From: JAHEKO01 sp965212505 | GTDB taxonomy: Bacteria > Acidobacteriota > Thermoanaerobaculia > Multivoradales > JAHEKO01 | Assembly: GCA_965212505.1 (NCBI GenBank) | Contig: OZ243123.1 | Coordinates: 992,001 to 1,056,000 of the forward strand | Direction of reading: 5' to 3' | DNA length: 64,000 bases | Shown here: positions 33,676 to 41,898 of the stretch, piece after piece | How the letters are laid out: every line of letters starts with the position of its first letter | Numbering within the stretch: position 1 is the first letter of the stretch | The notes under the pieces: generated by a model | Database searches by the model: none | The model's input: the letters and a program-made list of their open reading frames with translations, nothing else | Told to the model about the DNA's origin: nothing | Position numbers and translations under genes: made by a program

Positions 33676-34596
33676 TTGAAAGCGACCATCTCGACCCTCC
33701 TCATCTGCCTACTTTCTCTGTCCCCGCTCCCGGCGCTCGCCGAGTCGGGGGGCGAGCCTGGCATTCTCGTCTCCGCCGAGTGGGTGAACTCGCGCCTCGA
33801 GGCGGGCGACGAAACACTGATCCTTCTGCACGTGGGGCAGGATGAGACCTACGCTGCGGGCCACCTGCTCGGGGCGAGGTACTTCGGCTCCGCAGACTTT
33901 GCTCTCCCCGCGTCGTTGCACCTCGACGGTCACCACGACGACAGCCTGATGCTTCAGATTCCGGAGGCGGCTGCCCTCGAAGCTGCTCTCAGGAAAGCCG
34001 GCGTCGGGCCGAAGAGTCGCATCGTCGTCTACTGGTCCGACGAGCGTGTGACCGCTGCTTCTCGCGCGATCTTCACCCTCGACTGGGCCGGGTTGGGAGG
34101 GCAGACATCGCTTCTCGACGGCGGCATCGACGCCTGGAAGGCCGCTGGCTTCAAACTCACCGAGGCCGTTCCCGAGCCGGCTCCGGGGCAGGTCGAAGTG
34201 CGGCCGCGTCAGGGGATGATTGTCGACGCCGAGTGGGTCGGGAGCGAGCTTCCAGCCGACGGCTATCAGCTGGTCGACGCCCGCGCCGGCGCCTTCTACG
34301 ACGGACTGCGTGAGGATCGCGGGCTCGAGGGGCACATCGCCAGCGCCGGCAGCATTCCGTGGACCTCACTCCTCGACGAGGAGACGACCAAGCTTCACCC
34401 GCCGGAGAAACTGCGCGAGCTCTTGAGTGCGGCGGGCGTCGAGCCCGGCGACACCGTCGTCGGCTACTGCCACATCGGCCTCTTCACGACGCTGGCGCTC
34501 TTCAGCGCAAGACTCCTCGGACACGAGGTTCTGCTCTACGATGGTTCCTTCGAAGATTGGGCGGGTCGCGATCTGCCCACGGTCGACGCTTCATGA
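33676..34596 (+). CDS. Exported tandem-rhodanese sulfurtransferase
   Basis: AAAGGAG precedes a TTG at 33676, giving 306 aa with a signal peptide (KATISTLLICLLSLSPLPALA). There are two rhodanese domains, about residues 30-155 and 165-300. The second has the active-site loop Y-C-H-I-G-L-F-T; the first has Y-W-S-D-E-R and no Cys, so it is structural. Thiosulfate:acceptor sulfur transfer in the periplasm is likely. Its stop overlaps the next start (ATGA), making it the first gene of a four-gene sulfur operon. Confidence 0.85.
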   Translation: MKATISTLLICLLSLSPLPALAESGGEPGILVSAEWVNSRLEAGDETLILLHVGQDETYAAGHLLGARYFGSADFALPASLHLDGHHDDSLMLQIPEAAALEAALRKAGVGPKSRIVVYWSDERVTAASRAIFTLDWAGLGGQTSLLDGGIDAWKAAGFKLTEAVPEPAPGQVEVRPRQGMIVDAEWVGSELPADGYQLVDARAGAFYDGLREDRGLEGHIASAGSIPWTSLLDEETTKLHPPEKLRELLSAAGVEPGDTVVGYCHIGLFTTLALFSARLLGHEVLLYDGSFEDWAGRDLPTVDAS

Positions 34597-35114
34597 GGAA
34601 ACCACCGCAGCCCTACATGAGCCCCTACCTGGCGGGTATCGGTATCGGCCTCGTGCTGCTCGCCGCGTTTGTCGTCATGGGGCGCGGGCTGGGTGCTTCG
34701 GGAGCGTTCTCGAGTGCAGTCGCCGCCGGTATGGACAGCGTCGCGCCGAGTCGGGCCGAGGCGCTCGAACCGTACGCCGCCTTTCTCGGTAACGAGGAGC
34801 GTGGTCCGCTCAGGGACTGGCTGGTCTTCGAGATTCTGGGCGTCGTGATCGGCGGAGCTCTCTCGGCGTTTCTGGCCGGGCGCTTGCGGCGTGGCATCGA
34901 CCGCGGTCCGGCTGCGGCCATCGGTACGCGCCTCTGGCTGGCGCTGTCGGCGGGCGCGATCATGGGCTTTGGAGCCAAGCTGGCTCGTGGTTGCACCAGC
35001 GGCCAAGCGCTCACTGGCGGGGCGCTCCTGAGCGTCGGCAGTTGGGCTTTCATCGTCACGGCGTTTGCGGCCGGGTACCTGTTCGCTCCGCTCTTCCGAA
35101 GGCAGTGGACATGA
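34593..35114 (+). CDS. YeeE/YedE-family transporter, first half
   Basis: The 173-aa membrane protein has about four to five hydrophobic segments and the family motif A-R-G-C-T-S-G-Q-A-L-T-G-G-A-L near residue 132, whose Cys relays sulfur in the thiosulfate importer TsuA. The split into two genes (this and the next) is common in the family. Start and stop overlap the neighbours by ATGA. Confidence 0.85.
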   Translation: MRKPPQPYMSPYLAGIGIGLVLLAAFVVMGRGLGASGAFSSAVAAGMDSVAPSRAEALEPYAAFLGNEERGPLRDWLVFEILGVVIGGALSAFLAGRLRRGIDRGPAAAIGTRLWLALSAGAIMGFGAKLARGCTSGQALTGGALLSVGSWAFIVTAFAAGYLFAPLFRRQWT

Positions 35115-35689
35115 ACGCTCCACTCTACGAACACGGTCTGTTCGGCGAGTCGACGTCTCTCCTCGTCGCGCTAGGGATCGGAATCGCCTTCGGTTGGTTC
35201 CTGGAACGCGGCGGTATGGGCTCCGCCACGAAACTTGCCGGACAGTTCTATCTGACCGACCTGTCGGTACTGAAGGTTCTTTTCAGCGCCGTGGTGACGA
35301 CCATGCTCGGGGTCTTCTGGCTCTCGAAGCTCGGTTGGCTCGACCTGCCGATGGTCTACCTGCCGCCGACCTACCTCCTGCCGCAGCTCGTCGGAGGTGC
35401 CGTGTTCGGCCTCGGCTTCGCGATGGGCGGCCTCTGTCCGGGGACGTCGTGCGTTTCGGCGGCTTCGGGACGGCGCGACGGTCTGGCCGTCGTCGCCGGG
35501 ATGCTGCTGGGCGTCTTTGTGTTCAACGAGGTCTTCGCTTGGGTCGAGCCGCTCTACCGCGCGACTCCGATGGGGCAGATCACGCTTCCGGAGCTGATCG
35601 ACGTCCCGTACGGCTGGGCCGTCTTTGTCGTCGTGGTCATGGCGCTCGCCGCGTTCCGCGGAAGCGAGTGGATCGAATCGCGGCGATGA
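35111..35689 (+). CDS. YeeE/YedE-family transporter, second half
   Basis: The 192-aa membrane protein carries F-G-W-F-L-E-R-G-G-M-G-S-A near residue 25 and G-L-C-P-G-T-S-C near residue 110, the second Cys motif of the YeeE family. Together with the preceding gene it forms the full pore for thiosulfate or another reduced sulfur compound. The overlap arrangement (ATGA at both ends) supports equal expression. Confidence 0.86.
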   Translation: MNAPLYEHGLFGESTSLLVALGIGIAFGWFLERGGMGSATKLAGQFYLTDLSVLKVLFSAVVTTMLGVFWLSKLGWLDLPMVYLPPTYLLPQLVGGAVFGLGFAMGGLCPGTSCVSAASGRRDGLAVVAGMLLGVFVFNEVFAWVEPLYRATPMGQITLPELIDVPYGWAVFVVVVMALAAFRGSEWIESRR

Positions 35690-36285
35690 GACTCGAACGG
35701 GCGCTCGGCGCAACGGCACTCGGTCTCGGTGTGCTCGCCGCGATTCTCGGTGGCAACGCGGTTCCCGCCGGTGACTCCGGTGAGGTCGGCGCCCTCGAGG
35801 TCGCGCGGGCGATACGAGACGATCCAGCGGCGATCGCGGTCGTCGACGTCCGCGACCGAGCGGCGTACGACGAGTTGCACATCCCTCGCGCCGTTCATGC
35901 GCCGGCGCGTCTCGAGGGCAGCGGAACGGATCTTTCGGCTGCCGAGTGGAGAGGGCGTCTCGAGGCGCTTGGGGTGTCGGTTGATCAGCTCGTTGTCGTC
36001 GCGGGTTCTCCAGAGACGCCAACCCGGGCCCTCTGGGCTGAGCTTCGCGGGAGCGGCTACCGGGCGCTCCACATGCCGGAGATGCTGGCCGATTGGATCG
36101 AGACCATCGTCAGCCCGACCCGTGGTCCGACCGACGATCCCGTGACGTTGGCTCGCTGGAAGGAGCAGGCTGAGCTTGCCCGCTACTTCGGTGGTTTCCC
36201 CCGAGTGACTTCGGACGCTCCAGAGCGCGACGGCACCGTGCGGCAGCGACTGCGGCATGCGCGTCGGCGAGGTTGCGCTATCTAG
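35686..36285 (+). CDS. Rhodanese-like protein without the catalytic Cys
   Basis: The 199-aa protein has an N-terminal hydrophobic segment (ALGLGVLAAILGG), then a rhodanese fold (AIAVVDVRDRAAYDELHIPRA). At the active-site loop it reads V-V-A-G-S-P-E-T-P, with no Cys, so it is probably a binding or scaffold domain rather than an enzyme. It is the last gene of the overlapping sulfur operon. Confidence 0.75.
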   Translation: MRLERALGATALGLGVLAAILGGNAVPAGDSGEVGALEVARAIRDDPAAIAVVDVRDRAAYDELHIPRAVHAPARLEGSGTDLSAAEWRGRLEALGVSVDQLVVVAGSPETPTRALWAELRGSGYRALHMPEMLADWIETIVSPTRGPTDDPVTLARWKEQAELARYFGGFPRVTSDAPERDGTVRQRLRHARRRGCAI

Positions 36286-36318
36286 AGCGCAGAGATCTTG
36301 AAGCCTGCGCGACGGGTG

Positions 36319-36338
36319 CGGCTCGAACAGCCGAGCCG
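36319..36338. terminator. Hairpin between convergent genes
   Basis: CGGCTCG, a 6-nt loop, then CGAGCCG is a perfect 7-bp stem in the 79-nt gap between the sulfur operon and the decarboxylase gene. It has no T-run on either strand, so bidirectional termination is only a possibility. Confidence 0.35.
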
Positions 36339-36364
36339 GGAGCGCGTGCTGACCCTCCCTGCGG

Positions 36365-37774
36365 TTACACCAGAGCCTTGTCCAGGGCGTCGACTAGAGC
36401 CTCGATGTCCTTCTGCTGAGTCTCGTGATGGGTGACCGAGGCGCGGAGCACCCGAGTGTTGCCACGCAGCAGAGTGTCTGAGATCCAGGCGGTCTGAGAC
36501 TCCTTGAGCCGGCGGGCGATCTCGGGCGCGGCAACGGCTCCCTCTTCGATCCTTGGGTGGGTGAAGCAGACCACCGTCAGGTTGGGCTCGTTGACCACTT
36601 GCCAGCCGCGGGCCTCGAGGAGGTTCGCCAGCGTGTGGCCCAACGCAGCTTGATGCTCGATTCGGCGAACGATCTCGGGTAGCCCGCGGGCGGCGAGCAT
36701 CATGAATACCTTGAGCCCGATGAAACGGCGGGACCACTGCATCGTGGTCGCGTAGGGGTCGGGACCGCTGTCTTGCGCTCTCTGCGGGACGTACGGTGTG
36801 TCGACTCGGAACGCCGCTTCCACCGCCCCCCGGTGGCGGCAGAACAGCGCGCCTGCGCCCGCTGGGACCGACAGCCACTTGTGGGCGTCGAAGGTCACGG
36901 AGTCGGAGCGTTCGATCCCTTTTAACAGCGGGCGCAGGTGAGCCGAGAGTGCGGCTGCCCCTCCCCAGGCGGCATCCACGTGGAACCAGAGCTCATGCCG
37001 AGCGGCGACGTCGGCGAGGTCGTCGAGCGGGTCGATGGCACCGGCGCTCGTCGTCCCAGCGGTGCCGACGACCAGGAACGGCAGATGGCCCGCGGCGCGG
37101 TCGCTTCGAATCATCTCGACCAGTGCTCGAACGTCCATTCTGAGATGGTCATCCGCCGGCACGATGCGGAGGGCTCGGCGACCCAAGCCGGTGGAGTGAG
37201 CCACCTTTTCGAGGGAGTGGTGCCCTTCCTCTGACATATAGAAGAGAGGTTGGCCCGGGAGGGATCTCAGGCCTTCGGACGAGATCGCAGAATAGCGATG
37301 GGTCACGGCCACGACGACGGCCGAGTGATTCGCCTCTTGACCGCCGGAGGTGAAGTGAGAAGAGGTCTCTCCCATCGGGAAGCCGAGGGCCGTTCCGAGA
37401 TGGTCGAGCACGTAGCGCTCGATCTCAATCGCCGCAGGGGCGAAGTTCCAGGTCGCGAGGTTCGGGTCGTAGAGGGCGACCAGGGCGTCTGCCACGATCG
37501 AAGAAACGTCGACGGTGGGTCGCGTCAGGCCGAAGTGCATGGGATTGCGCGCATGCTCCGCCCACTTCCACAGCATGTCGACCACGTCGTGGAACAACTC
37601 GCCCATCGGCTGGGCATGGCCGAAGCTGTAGCGCGCTTCGAGGTGAGCTCGGATCTCGCCTGGAGTCACCGGCGACGACAGAGGGGATTCCCGAAGTCTC
37701 GAACCATGAAGCGAGATGTGCTGGGCGAGGCGACTGACCAGGTCGAGCTCGTCGGCTAGGAGTGTTTCGTTCAT
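36365..37774 (-). CDS. PLP-dependent group II amino-acid decarboxylase
   Basis: The 469-aa protein belongs to the aromatic-L-amino-acid/glutamate decarboxylase family. The PLP lysine is Lys299 in FDAHKWLSVP; GGQEANHSA near 150 and HVDAAWGGAA near 270 bind the cofactor. The ATG at 37774 matches the family N-terminus. A TAGCCT box ends 8 nt before it. An AraC-type regulator is divergent, 109 nt away, and probably controls it. The amino-acid substrate cannot be read from sequence. Confidence 0.85.
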   Translation of the reverse strand: MNETLLADELDLVSRLAQHISLHGSRLRESPLSSPVTPGEIRAHLEARYSFGHAQPMGELFHDVVDMLWKWAEHARNPMHFGLTRPTVDVSSIVADALVALYDPNLATWNFAPAAIEIERYVLDHLGTALGFPMGETSSHFTSGGQEANHSAVVVAVTHRYSAISSEGLRSLPGQPLFYMSEEGHHSLEKVAHSTGLGRRALRIVPADDHLRMDVRALVEMIRSDRAAGHLPFLVVGTAGTTSAGAIDPLDDLADVAARHELWFHVDAAWGGAAALSAHLRPLLKGIERSDSVTFDAHKWLSVPAGAGALFCRHRGAVEAAFRVDTPYVPQRAQDSGPDPYATTMQWSRRFIGLKVFMMLAARGLPEIVRRIEHQAALGHTLANLLEARGWQVVNEPNLTVVCFTHPRIEEGAVAAPEIARRLKESQTAWISDTLLRGNTRVLRASVTHHETQQKDIEALVDALDKALV

Positions 37775-37883
37775 CTCCGAAGAGGCTAGGCACCGGTTGG
37801 GCGGTTGTCTTGAACACACCTTTACTCTTGGTACAGAACGACGAAGACGGCTCGCCCCTTTCTGTAAGATCGCAACGAAGACC

Positions 37884-38702
37884 ATGCACGGATGCACGCA
37901 GTCACTGACAGCCGGCCATTTCTTCGGCCGCCGAGAGCGGCTCGTGAAAACTCTCGGGCTCGTTCTCTCCGAGGTCCGCTACGAGCCCGGGCAGCGAGTG
38001 CCGCCCCATGGCCACGAGCTGAGCTACTTCTGTCTCCTCGTTGACGGCGGCTACTGGGAGCAGTACGGACGACGCCGGGTCGACTACTCGGCGAGATCGA
38101 TCGTTTTTCACCCACCGGGCACCGAGCATCATGGCGACATCGGCTCAAAGGGTGGCCGCTGCTTCAACATCGAACTCTTGCCCGAGTTGACGGAGCGCAT
38201 TCGCGAGGAGGGGCCCGCTCCGGCCTCGCCGATCGACTTCCGTAGCGGTGACCTCGTCTGGCTGGCCACCCGCCTCTATCGGGAGTTCCGGGAAGCCTCC
38301 GTCGGATCTCCACTAGTGGCCGAGGGCCTCGGACTCGAGATGGTGGGACGGTTGCTACGTCGGAGCGCTGCACCGGCGGCCCAGCCGCCACGCTGGATGA
38401 AGGCCGCTGTCGATCGCCTCCACGATGAGTTGGATCGGCCGTTGACCGTCAGCGGAGTCGCCGCTGATCTTGGCGTCAGCCCCGTCCGTCTGTCTCAAGC
38501 GTTCCGACGTTTCCGCGGTGAGACCCTGGGTGAGTGCTTGCGTCGCCTCCGCGTCGAGCGGGCCTGCCAACTCCTGGAGAATCCGGAAGCGCGTCTCGCC
38601 GACATCGCCGTCGAGACCGGCTTCGCCGACCAGAGTCACTTCACCCGTGTCTTCAAGCGACTGACCGGCTTGACTCCGGGGAGGTACCGCCGGCAGGTGT
38701 AG
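37884..38702 (+). CDS. AraC-family transcriptional regulator
   Basis: The 272-aa protein has an N-terminal cupin-type sensing domain (GQRVPPHGHELSYFC near 38, FHPPGTEHHGD near 78) and a C-terminal double helix-turn-helix (LTVSGVAADLGVSPVRLSQAF, and IAVETGFADQSHFTRVFKR near 243). The end LTGLTPGRYRR is typical. It is divergent from the decarboxylase and probably regulates that gene and itself. Confidence 0.9.
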   Translation: MHGCTQSLTAGHFFGRRERLVKTLGLVLSEVRYEPGQRVPPHGHELSYFCLLVDGGYWEQYGRRRVDYSARSIVFHPPGTEHHGDIGSKGGRCFNIELLPELTERIREEGPAPASPIDFRSGDLVWLATRLYREFREASVGSPLVAEGLGLEMVGRLLRRSAAPAAQPPRWMKAAVDRLHDELDRPLTVSGVAADLGVSPVRLSQAFRRFRGETLGECLRRLRVERACQLLENPEARLADIAVETGFADQSHFTRVFKRLTGLTPGRYRRQV

Positions 38703-38733
38703 CGGCCGCGTGGCCGGAAAGAGCTGACCACCG

Positions 38734-39318
38734 CTAGCGCAGCAGTCTCTCGAGAGCCTTGCCGGCAGCGAATCCGCCCACGAGGCCGGTCACGCCCCCT
38801 ACGGTCAGCCAGAAGATGCTGTGCTCGACCGCGGTCATTTGGCCGCTCGGCTCGATTCCGAGCGCGACCACGACGAGGATGAGACAGATCGTGCCGACGA
38901 TGCTCCCGATCGGGAAAGCCAAGATCGCGACGGTGTACGCGAACCAGCGACCTCGCGGCGGAACGAGGCCGATCCAGAAGCCGGCGCCGAGAACCAGATA
39001 GCCGAGCAGGATGTCGGTATCGGGGCCGTCGATCCACGGTTGGTAGTAGCCGACCCAGAAGGCGATCACGAAGGCGATCGTTGCGCCGATGCGCCGCCCG
39101 AGACCGATCTCAACCAGCCCAGCCAGGGCGCGAGTCTGCGCTAGCCCGACGAGCCACGCGACCAGGCTCAACGCAACGGTGTGCATGAGCACCTGCGCGG
39201 GGGTGAGCTCTCGCGCATGTCCGCCGGTGATGCCGTGGCCGATCGGAGTGTAGAGCGCGTAGCCGACGAGTAGCGCCAGCGTGTTGAGGCGCATCCACCG
39301 GGAGGCGAGTCCGTTCAC
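38734..39318 (-). CDS. Multi-pass membrane protein coupled to the SEFIR/TIR gene
   Basis: The 194-aa protein has five or six hydrophobic segments (for example ALLVGYALYTPIGHGI, TIAFVIAFWVGYY, ILLGYLVLGAGFWIGLV, IGSIVGTICLILVVVAL) and ends in a short basic tail. Its ATG overlaps the stop of the SEFIR/TIR gene (ATGA), so the two are translationally coupled. I do not recognise the family. A pore-forming effector or a membrane partner is possible, inferred only from context. Confidence 0.7.
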   Translation of the reverse strand: MNGLASRWMRLNTLALLVGYALYTPIGHGITGGHARELTPAQVLMHTVALSLVAWLVGLAQTRALAGLVEIGLGRRIGATIAFVIAFWVGYYQPWIDGPDTDILLGYLVLGAGFWIGLVPPRGRWFAYTVAILAFPIGSIVGTICLILVVVALGIEPSGQMTAVEHSIFWLTVGGVTGLVGGFAAGKALERLLR

Positions 39319-40655
39319 GCCGATCCTGCCAGCTCCGCAAGCTCCAACTCGAGCTCCTCGTAGACGTCCTGATCCTCGACGAGCGCGCCGGTGTCGACGC
39401 TGCCCAGTCCTTCAGCGGCGAGCAGACGAAGGATGATCCCGTCGTTCGGCTCAGCACGGAGTTGGGCGGGCGTTGGATCGAATCGCTCAGACACCGAAGT
39501 GTAGTGATACCAGAGCCTGACGAGCGTCACCGCCGCACCGGAAAGGGGACCGGTTCGAAGAACGGTGCGCTTCGTCGAAAGTCTGCGGATGTGGTCGAGG
39601 TCGAAGGGCCGCTTCGTTCCGACCACGAGATCGTAGATCGTTCCGACCACTTCGATGTCGATGGAGACGTCGCGGAGCTCGAGGTCCTGGCTGTGTTTCA
39701 GTGCGATGGTGAGGAGTCGGTTCGGCATCGACTGCTGTGCGGAGCGTCGATCTACCTCCAGTGCCAGGAACGCTTCGGCTGTGTCGTCGCCGAGCACCTC
39801 TCGAGCCGCGGCCTCGTCGCCGTCCAAGGTGACGTTCAAGAGCATCCGAAGGTTTGCGTAGTCCTGCAGGGCGGCTTGCTCTGCCGCTTCGTCGGAGTCG
39901 GCGGCGGGGCCGCTCCTGGCGTGCTCGATACTCCCATCGGCCTGGGCGAGAGCCTTTGCGATCGCTGCTTGATGCTCCGGTGCCCTCATGAACGCGATGA
40001 TCTTGTCGCCCAATTGATCTCGGTCTTCGTACACCCGGGGCGGCCAGTGCGATGGATGATCACTTGCGTAGCTGTAGAACGGGAAGCCGACGAAGGGCTC
40101 CATCTTGGCCATCATCGGTCTCGTCGGGCCGCCCTGCTCGGCTGGGAGCATTCGGTAGAGCCGAACGTCGTACTCCAGCTCTCCGGATCCGAGGAGCGGC
40201 GGCTTGCGCCGCTTCCCGAGCACGCTGTTCAGCAGGTCGGCGAAGGTGTCGGCGTAGGCGCTTTCGTCTCGGAAGTCGACGTAGCGCGAGCTCGTCAGGA
40301 ACGAAGCTGGCTTCTCGCCCCCGAGCAGAATCGGGATGAAGCGCATCTTCTCCCCGGCGATCTTTCGCCCCGTGGCGATCTCGACCTCGAAGTTGACGGC
40401 TCCGCCCTCGCCCTCTTCGGCTTCCACCGAGGCGATCGAGTCGGGCGTCATGACGAAGAAGAAGATGTCGGCCATCGGGATGTTGCGCGTCATGTACTTG
40501 ATGAAGGAGTCGCCGTAGTCGACCTCCCACTTGTCGAGGTAAGCGTCGATACCGTTGCGGCGCAGGTCGTGGGCGAAGCGTTCCACCCATTTCTCGACCT
40601 CGCGGCCTTCCCACTTGTAGGAGATGAACGCTCTGGGAGCTGCTTTGTCGGGCAT
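39315..40655 (-). CDS. SEFIR/TIR-domain protein with unknown C-terminal domain
   Basis: The 446-aa protein starts with a SEFIR/TIR-like domain (about residues 1-150): FISYKWEGREVEKWVERF, GIDAYLDKWEVDYGDSF, ADIFFFVMTPDSIAS and FIPILLGGEKP are in the expected order. The remainder is soluble, of mixed alpha/beta composition, and not recognised. Such domains are found in NADases and signalling proteins of anti-phage systems. The coupled membrane protein gene follows directly. The AAGAGG upstream of the ATG is a fair ribosome-binding site. Confidence 0.78.
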   Translation of the reverse strand: MPDKAAPRAFISYKWEGREVEKWVERFAHDLRRNGIDAYLDKWEVDYGDSFIKYMTRNIPMADIFFFVMTPDSIASVEAEEGEGGAVNFEVEIATGRKIAGEKMRFIPILLGGEKPASFLTSSRYVDFRDESAYADTFADLLNSVLGKRRKPPLLGSGELEYDVRLYRMLPAEQGGPTRPMMAKMEPFVGFPFYSYASDHPSHWPPRVYEDRDQLGDKIIAFMRAPEHQAAIAKALAQADGSIEHARSGPAADSDEAAEQAALQDYANLRMLLNVTLDGDEAAAREVLGDDTAEAFLALEVDRRSAQQSMPNRLLTIALKHSQDLELRDVSIDIEVVGTIYDLVVGTKRPFDLDHIRRLSTKRTVLRTGPLSGAAVTLVRLWYHYTSVSERFDPTPAQLRAEPNDGIILRLLAAEGLGSVDTGALVEDQDVYEELELELAELAGSA

Positions 40656-40753
40656 GCCTTCGCCTCTTTGTTGATGCGCTCTGAAGCGCGATCCGGGGGT
40701 GCGTGAGTTTCGTTGATGCTAGCAGCGGCGTCGGTGCGGCGGTCGGCGGCGCG

Positions 40754-41737
40754 CTAGGAGCCCGATTCGTCGATCTCCTCGAGACTGCACGGGGTCACGA
40801 AAACGCGGAACAAGATGTCGTACGGATTGATGATCTCGGCCCCCTGATCGAACTGCTCGGCTCGAATCTCCGCGCAGCGCTTCTCGTACGGATGAACGAT
40901 CGGATCTCCGGCCACCCGGGAGCCGACGATCACTCCGTCGACCGGGCCGACCGTCCAGGTGTCCTGGCTCCCACCCGACGAGAGGAGGCCCTGCTCTTTG
41001 AGCTTCTGCAGCATCGCCGCAAACATGGCCGCGCTCGAGCCGGCCAGCATGTGGAACTCGGCGGTGTCGAGGCTGCCGGTGAACCGTCCAGGTTCGATCT
41101 CGCGCGTGACGGAATGCCCGAGAATCGGGAAGGTCCAATCGTGCGCGACATTCAGCGACCACGAGGGAATGTCCGCCTCTGCTCTCTCGATGAGCACCCA
41201 GTCGTTGCCGAGGTGCGTGAGGTCGAAGAGCCCATCGAACTCGTCGCCGGCGATGTAGTCGGCGTTCTCCGGGTCGAGGTCGGTGACGTGGTAGCGCTGG
41301 ACTCGAATCTTGGTCACGGTGGGGTCGTTCTCGTTTGCCGCCGCCGCGTCAGCGGCGGTCGAGATCTCGTTCACCGCGCGGTCGGCCCTCTCCGCCGTAG
41401 CGTCGAACGCCGAGCGGAAGAGGACTCCTGTCTGGTTGCCGAAGGCGCCGCCGAGGCGGAACTGGCCCGATCCGTCGGTGTTCAGATAGCCGCCGAGCAC
41501 GTCGTATTCGAGGTTGTTGGCGGCGAAGGCGGTCAGTACCCCGTCGCGTGGGTAGTAGCGGGGGTGACCGGTCTCTTCGGCACCTTGGCGCGCCTCTCGC
41601 TCGCTCCTCTTCGCGGTGGCGCTCAGGGTCGTTTCGCCGTTCTCGGAGGCGGCCTCGTTGTCGATTCGCGTCCATACGACCGCCCCGAGCACCAAGACTC
41701 CGAGGGCCAAGCCCGCAATCACTTTTCCCAGACCCAT
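40754..41737 (-). CDS. Membrane-anchored hypothetical protein upstream of the SEFIR/TIR gene
   Basis: AGAGGAGG lies before the ATG at 41737. The 327-aa protein has one N-terminal hydrophobic segment (VIAGLALGVLVLGAVVW) and a large extracytoplasmic part with a conserved-looking GGYLNTDGSGQF near 82 and a C-terminal FVTPCSLEEI. No family is recognised. It lies 98 nt upstream of the SEFIR/TIR gene on the same strand and may share its transcript. Confidence 0.6.
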   Translation of the reverse strand: MGLGKVIAGLALGVLVLGAVVWTRIDNEAASENGETTLSATAKRSEREARQGAEETGHPRYYPRDGVLTAFAANNLEYDVLGGYLNTDGSGQFRLGGAFGNQTGVLFRSAFDATAERADRAVNEISTAADAAAANENDPTVTKIRVQRYHVTDLDPENADYIAGDEFDGLFDLTHLGNDWVLIERAEADIPSWSLNVAHDWTFPILGHSVTREIEPGRFTGSLDTAEFHMLAGSSAAMFAAMLQKLKEQGLLSSGGSQDTWTVGPVDGVIVGSRVAGDPIVHPYEKRCAEIRAEQFDQGAEIINPYDILFRVFVTPCSLEEIDESGS

Positions 41738-41898
41738 GCTGACCTCCTCTTACCGGAGTCTACTGGAGGCGGTTGCAGTCCTTCGTGGGAGACTGCGTGC
41801 TTCAAACTCGCTAAACGAAACTGCGACGCTCGAGCGTCCGATTGCCGGGGAGGGCTCGTGATGCTCGCGAGCCGACGCCTCGAAAGGAACGACACTTC

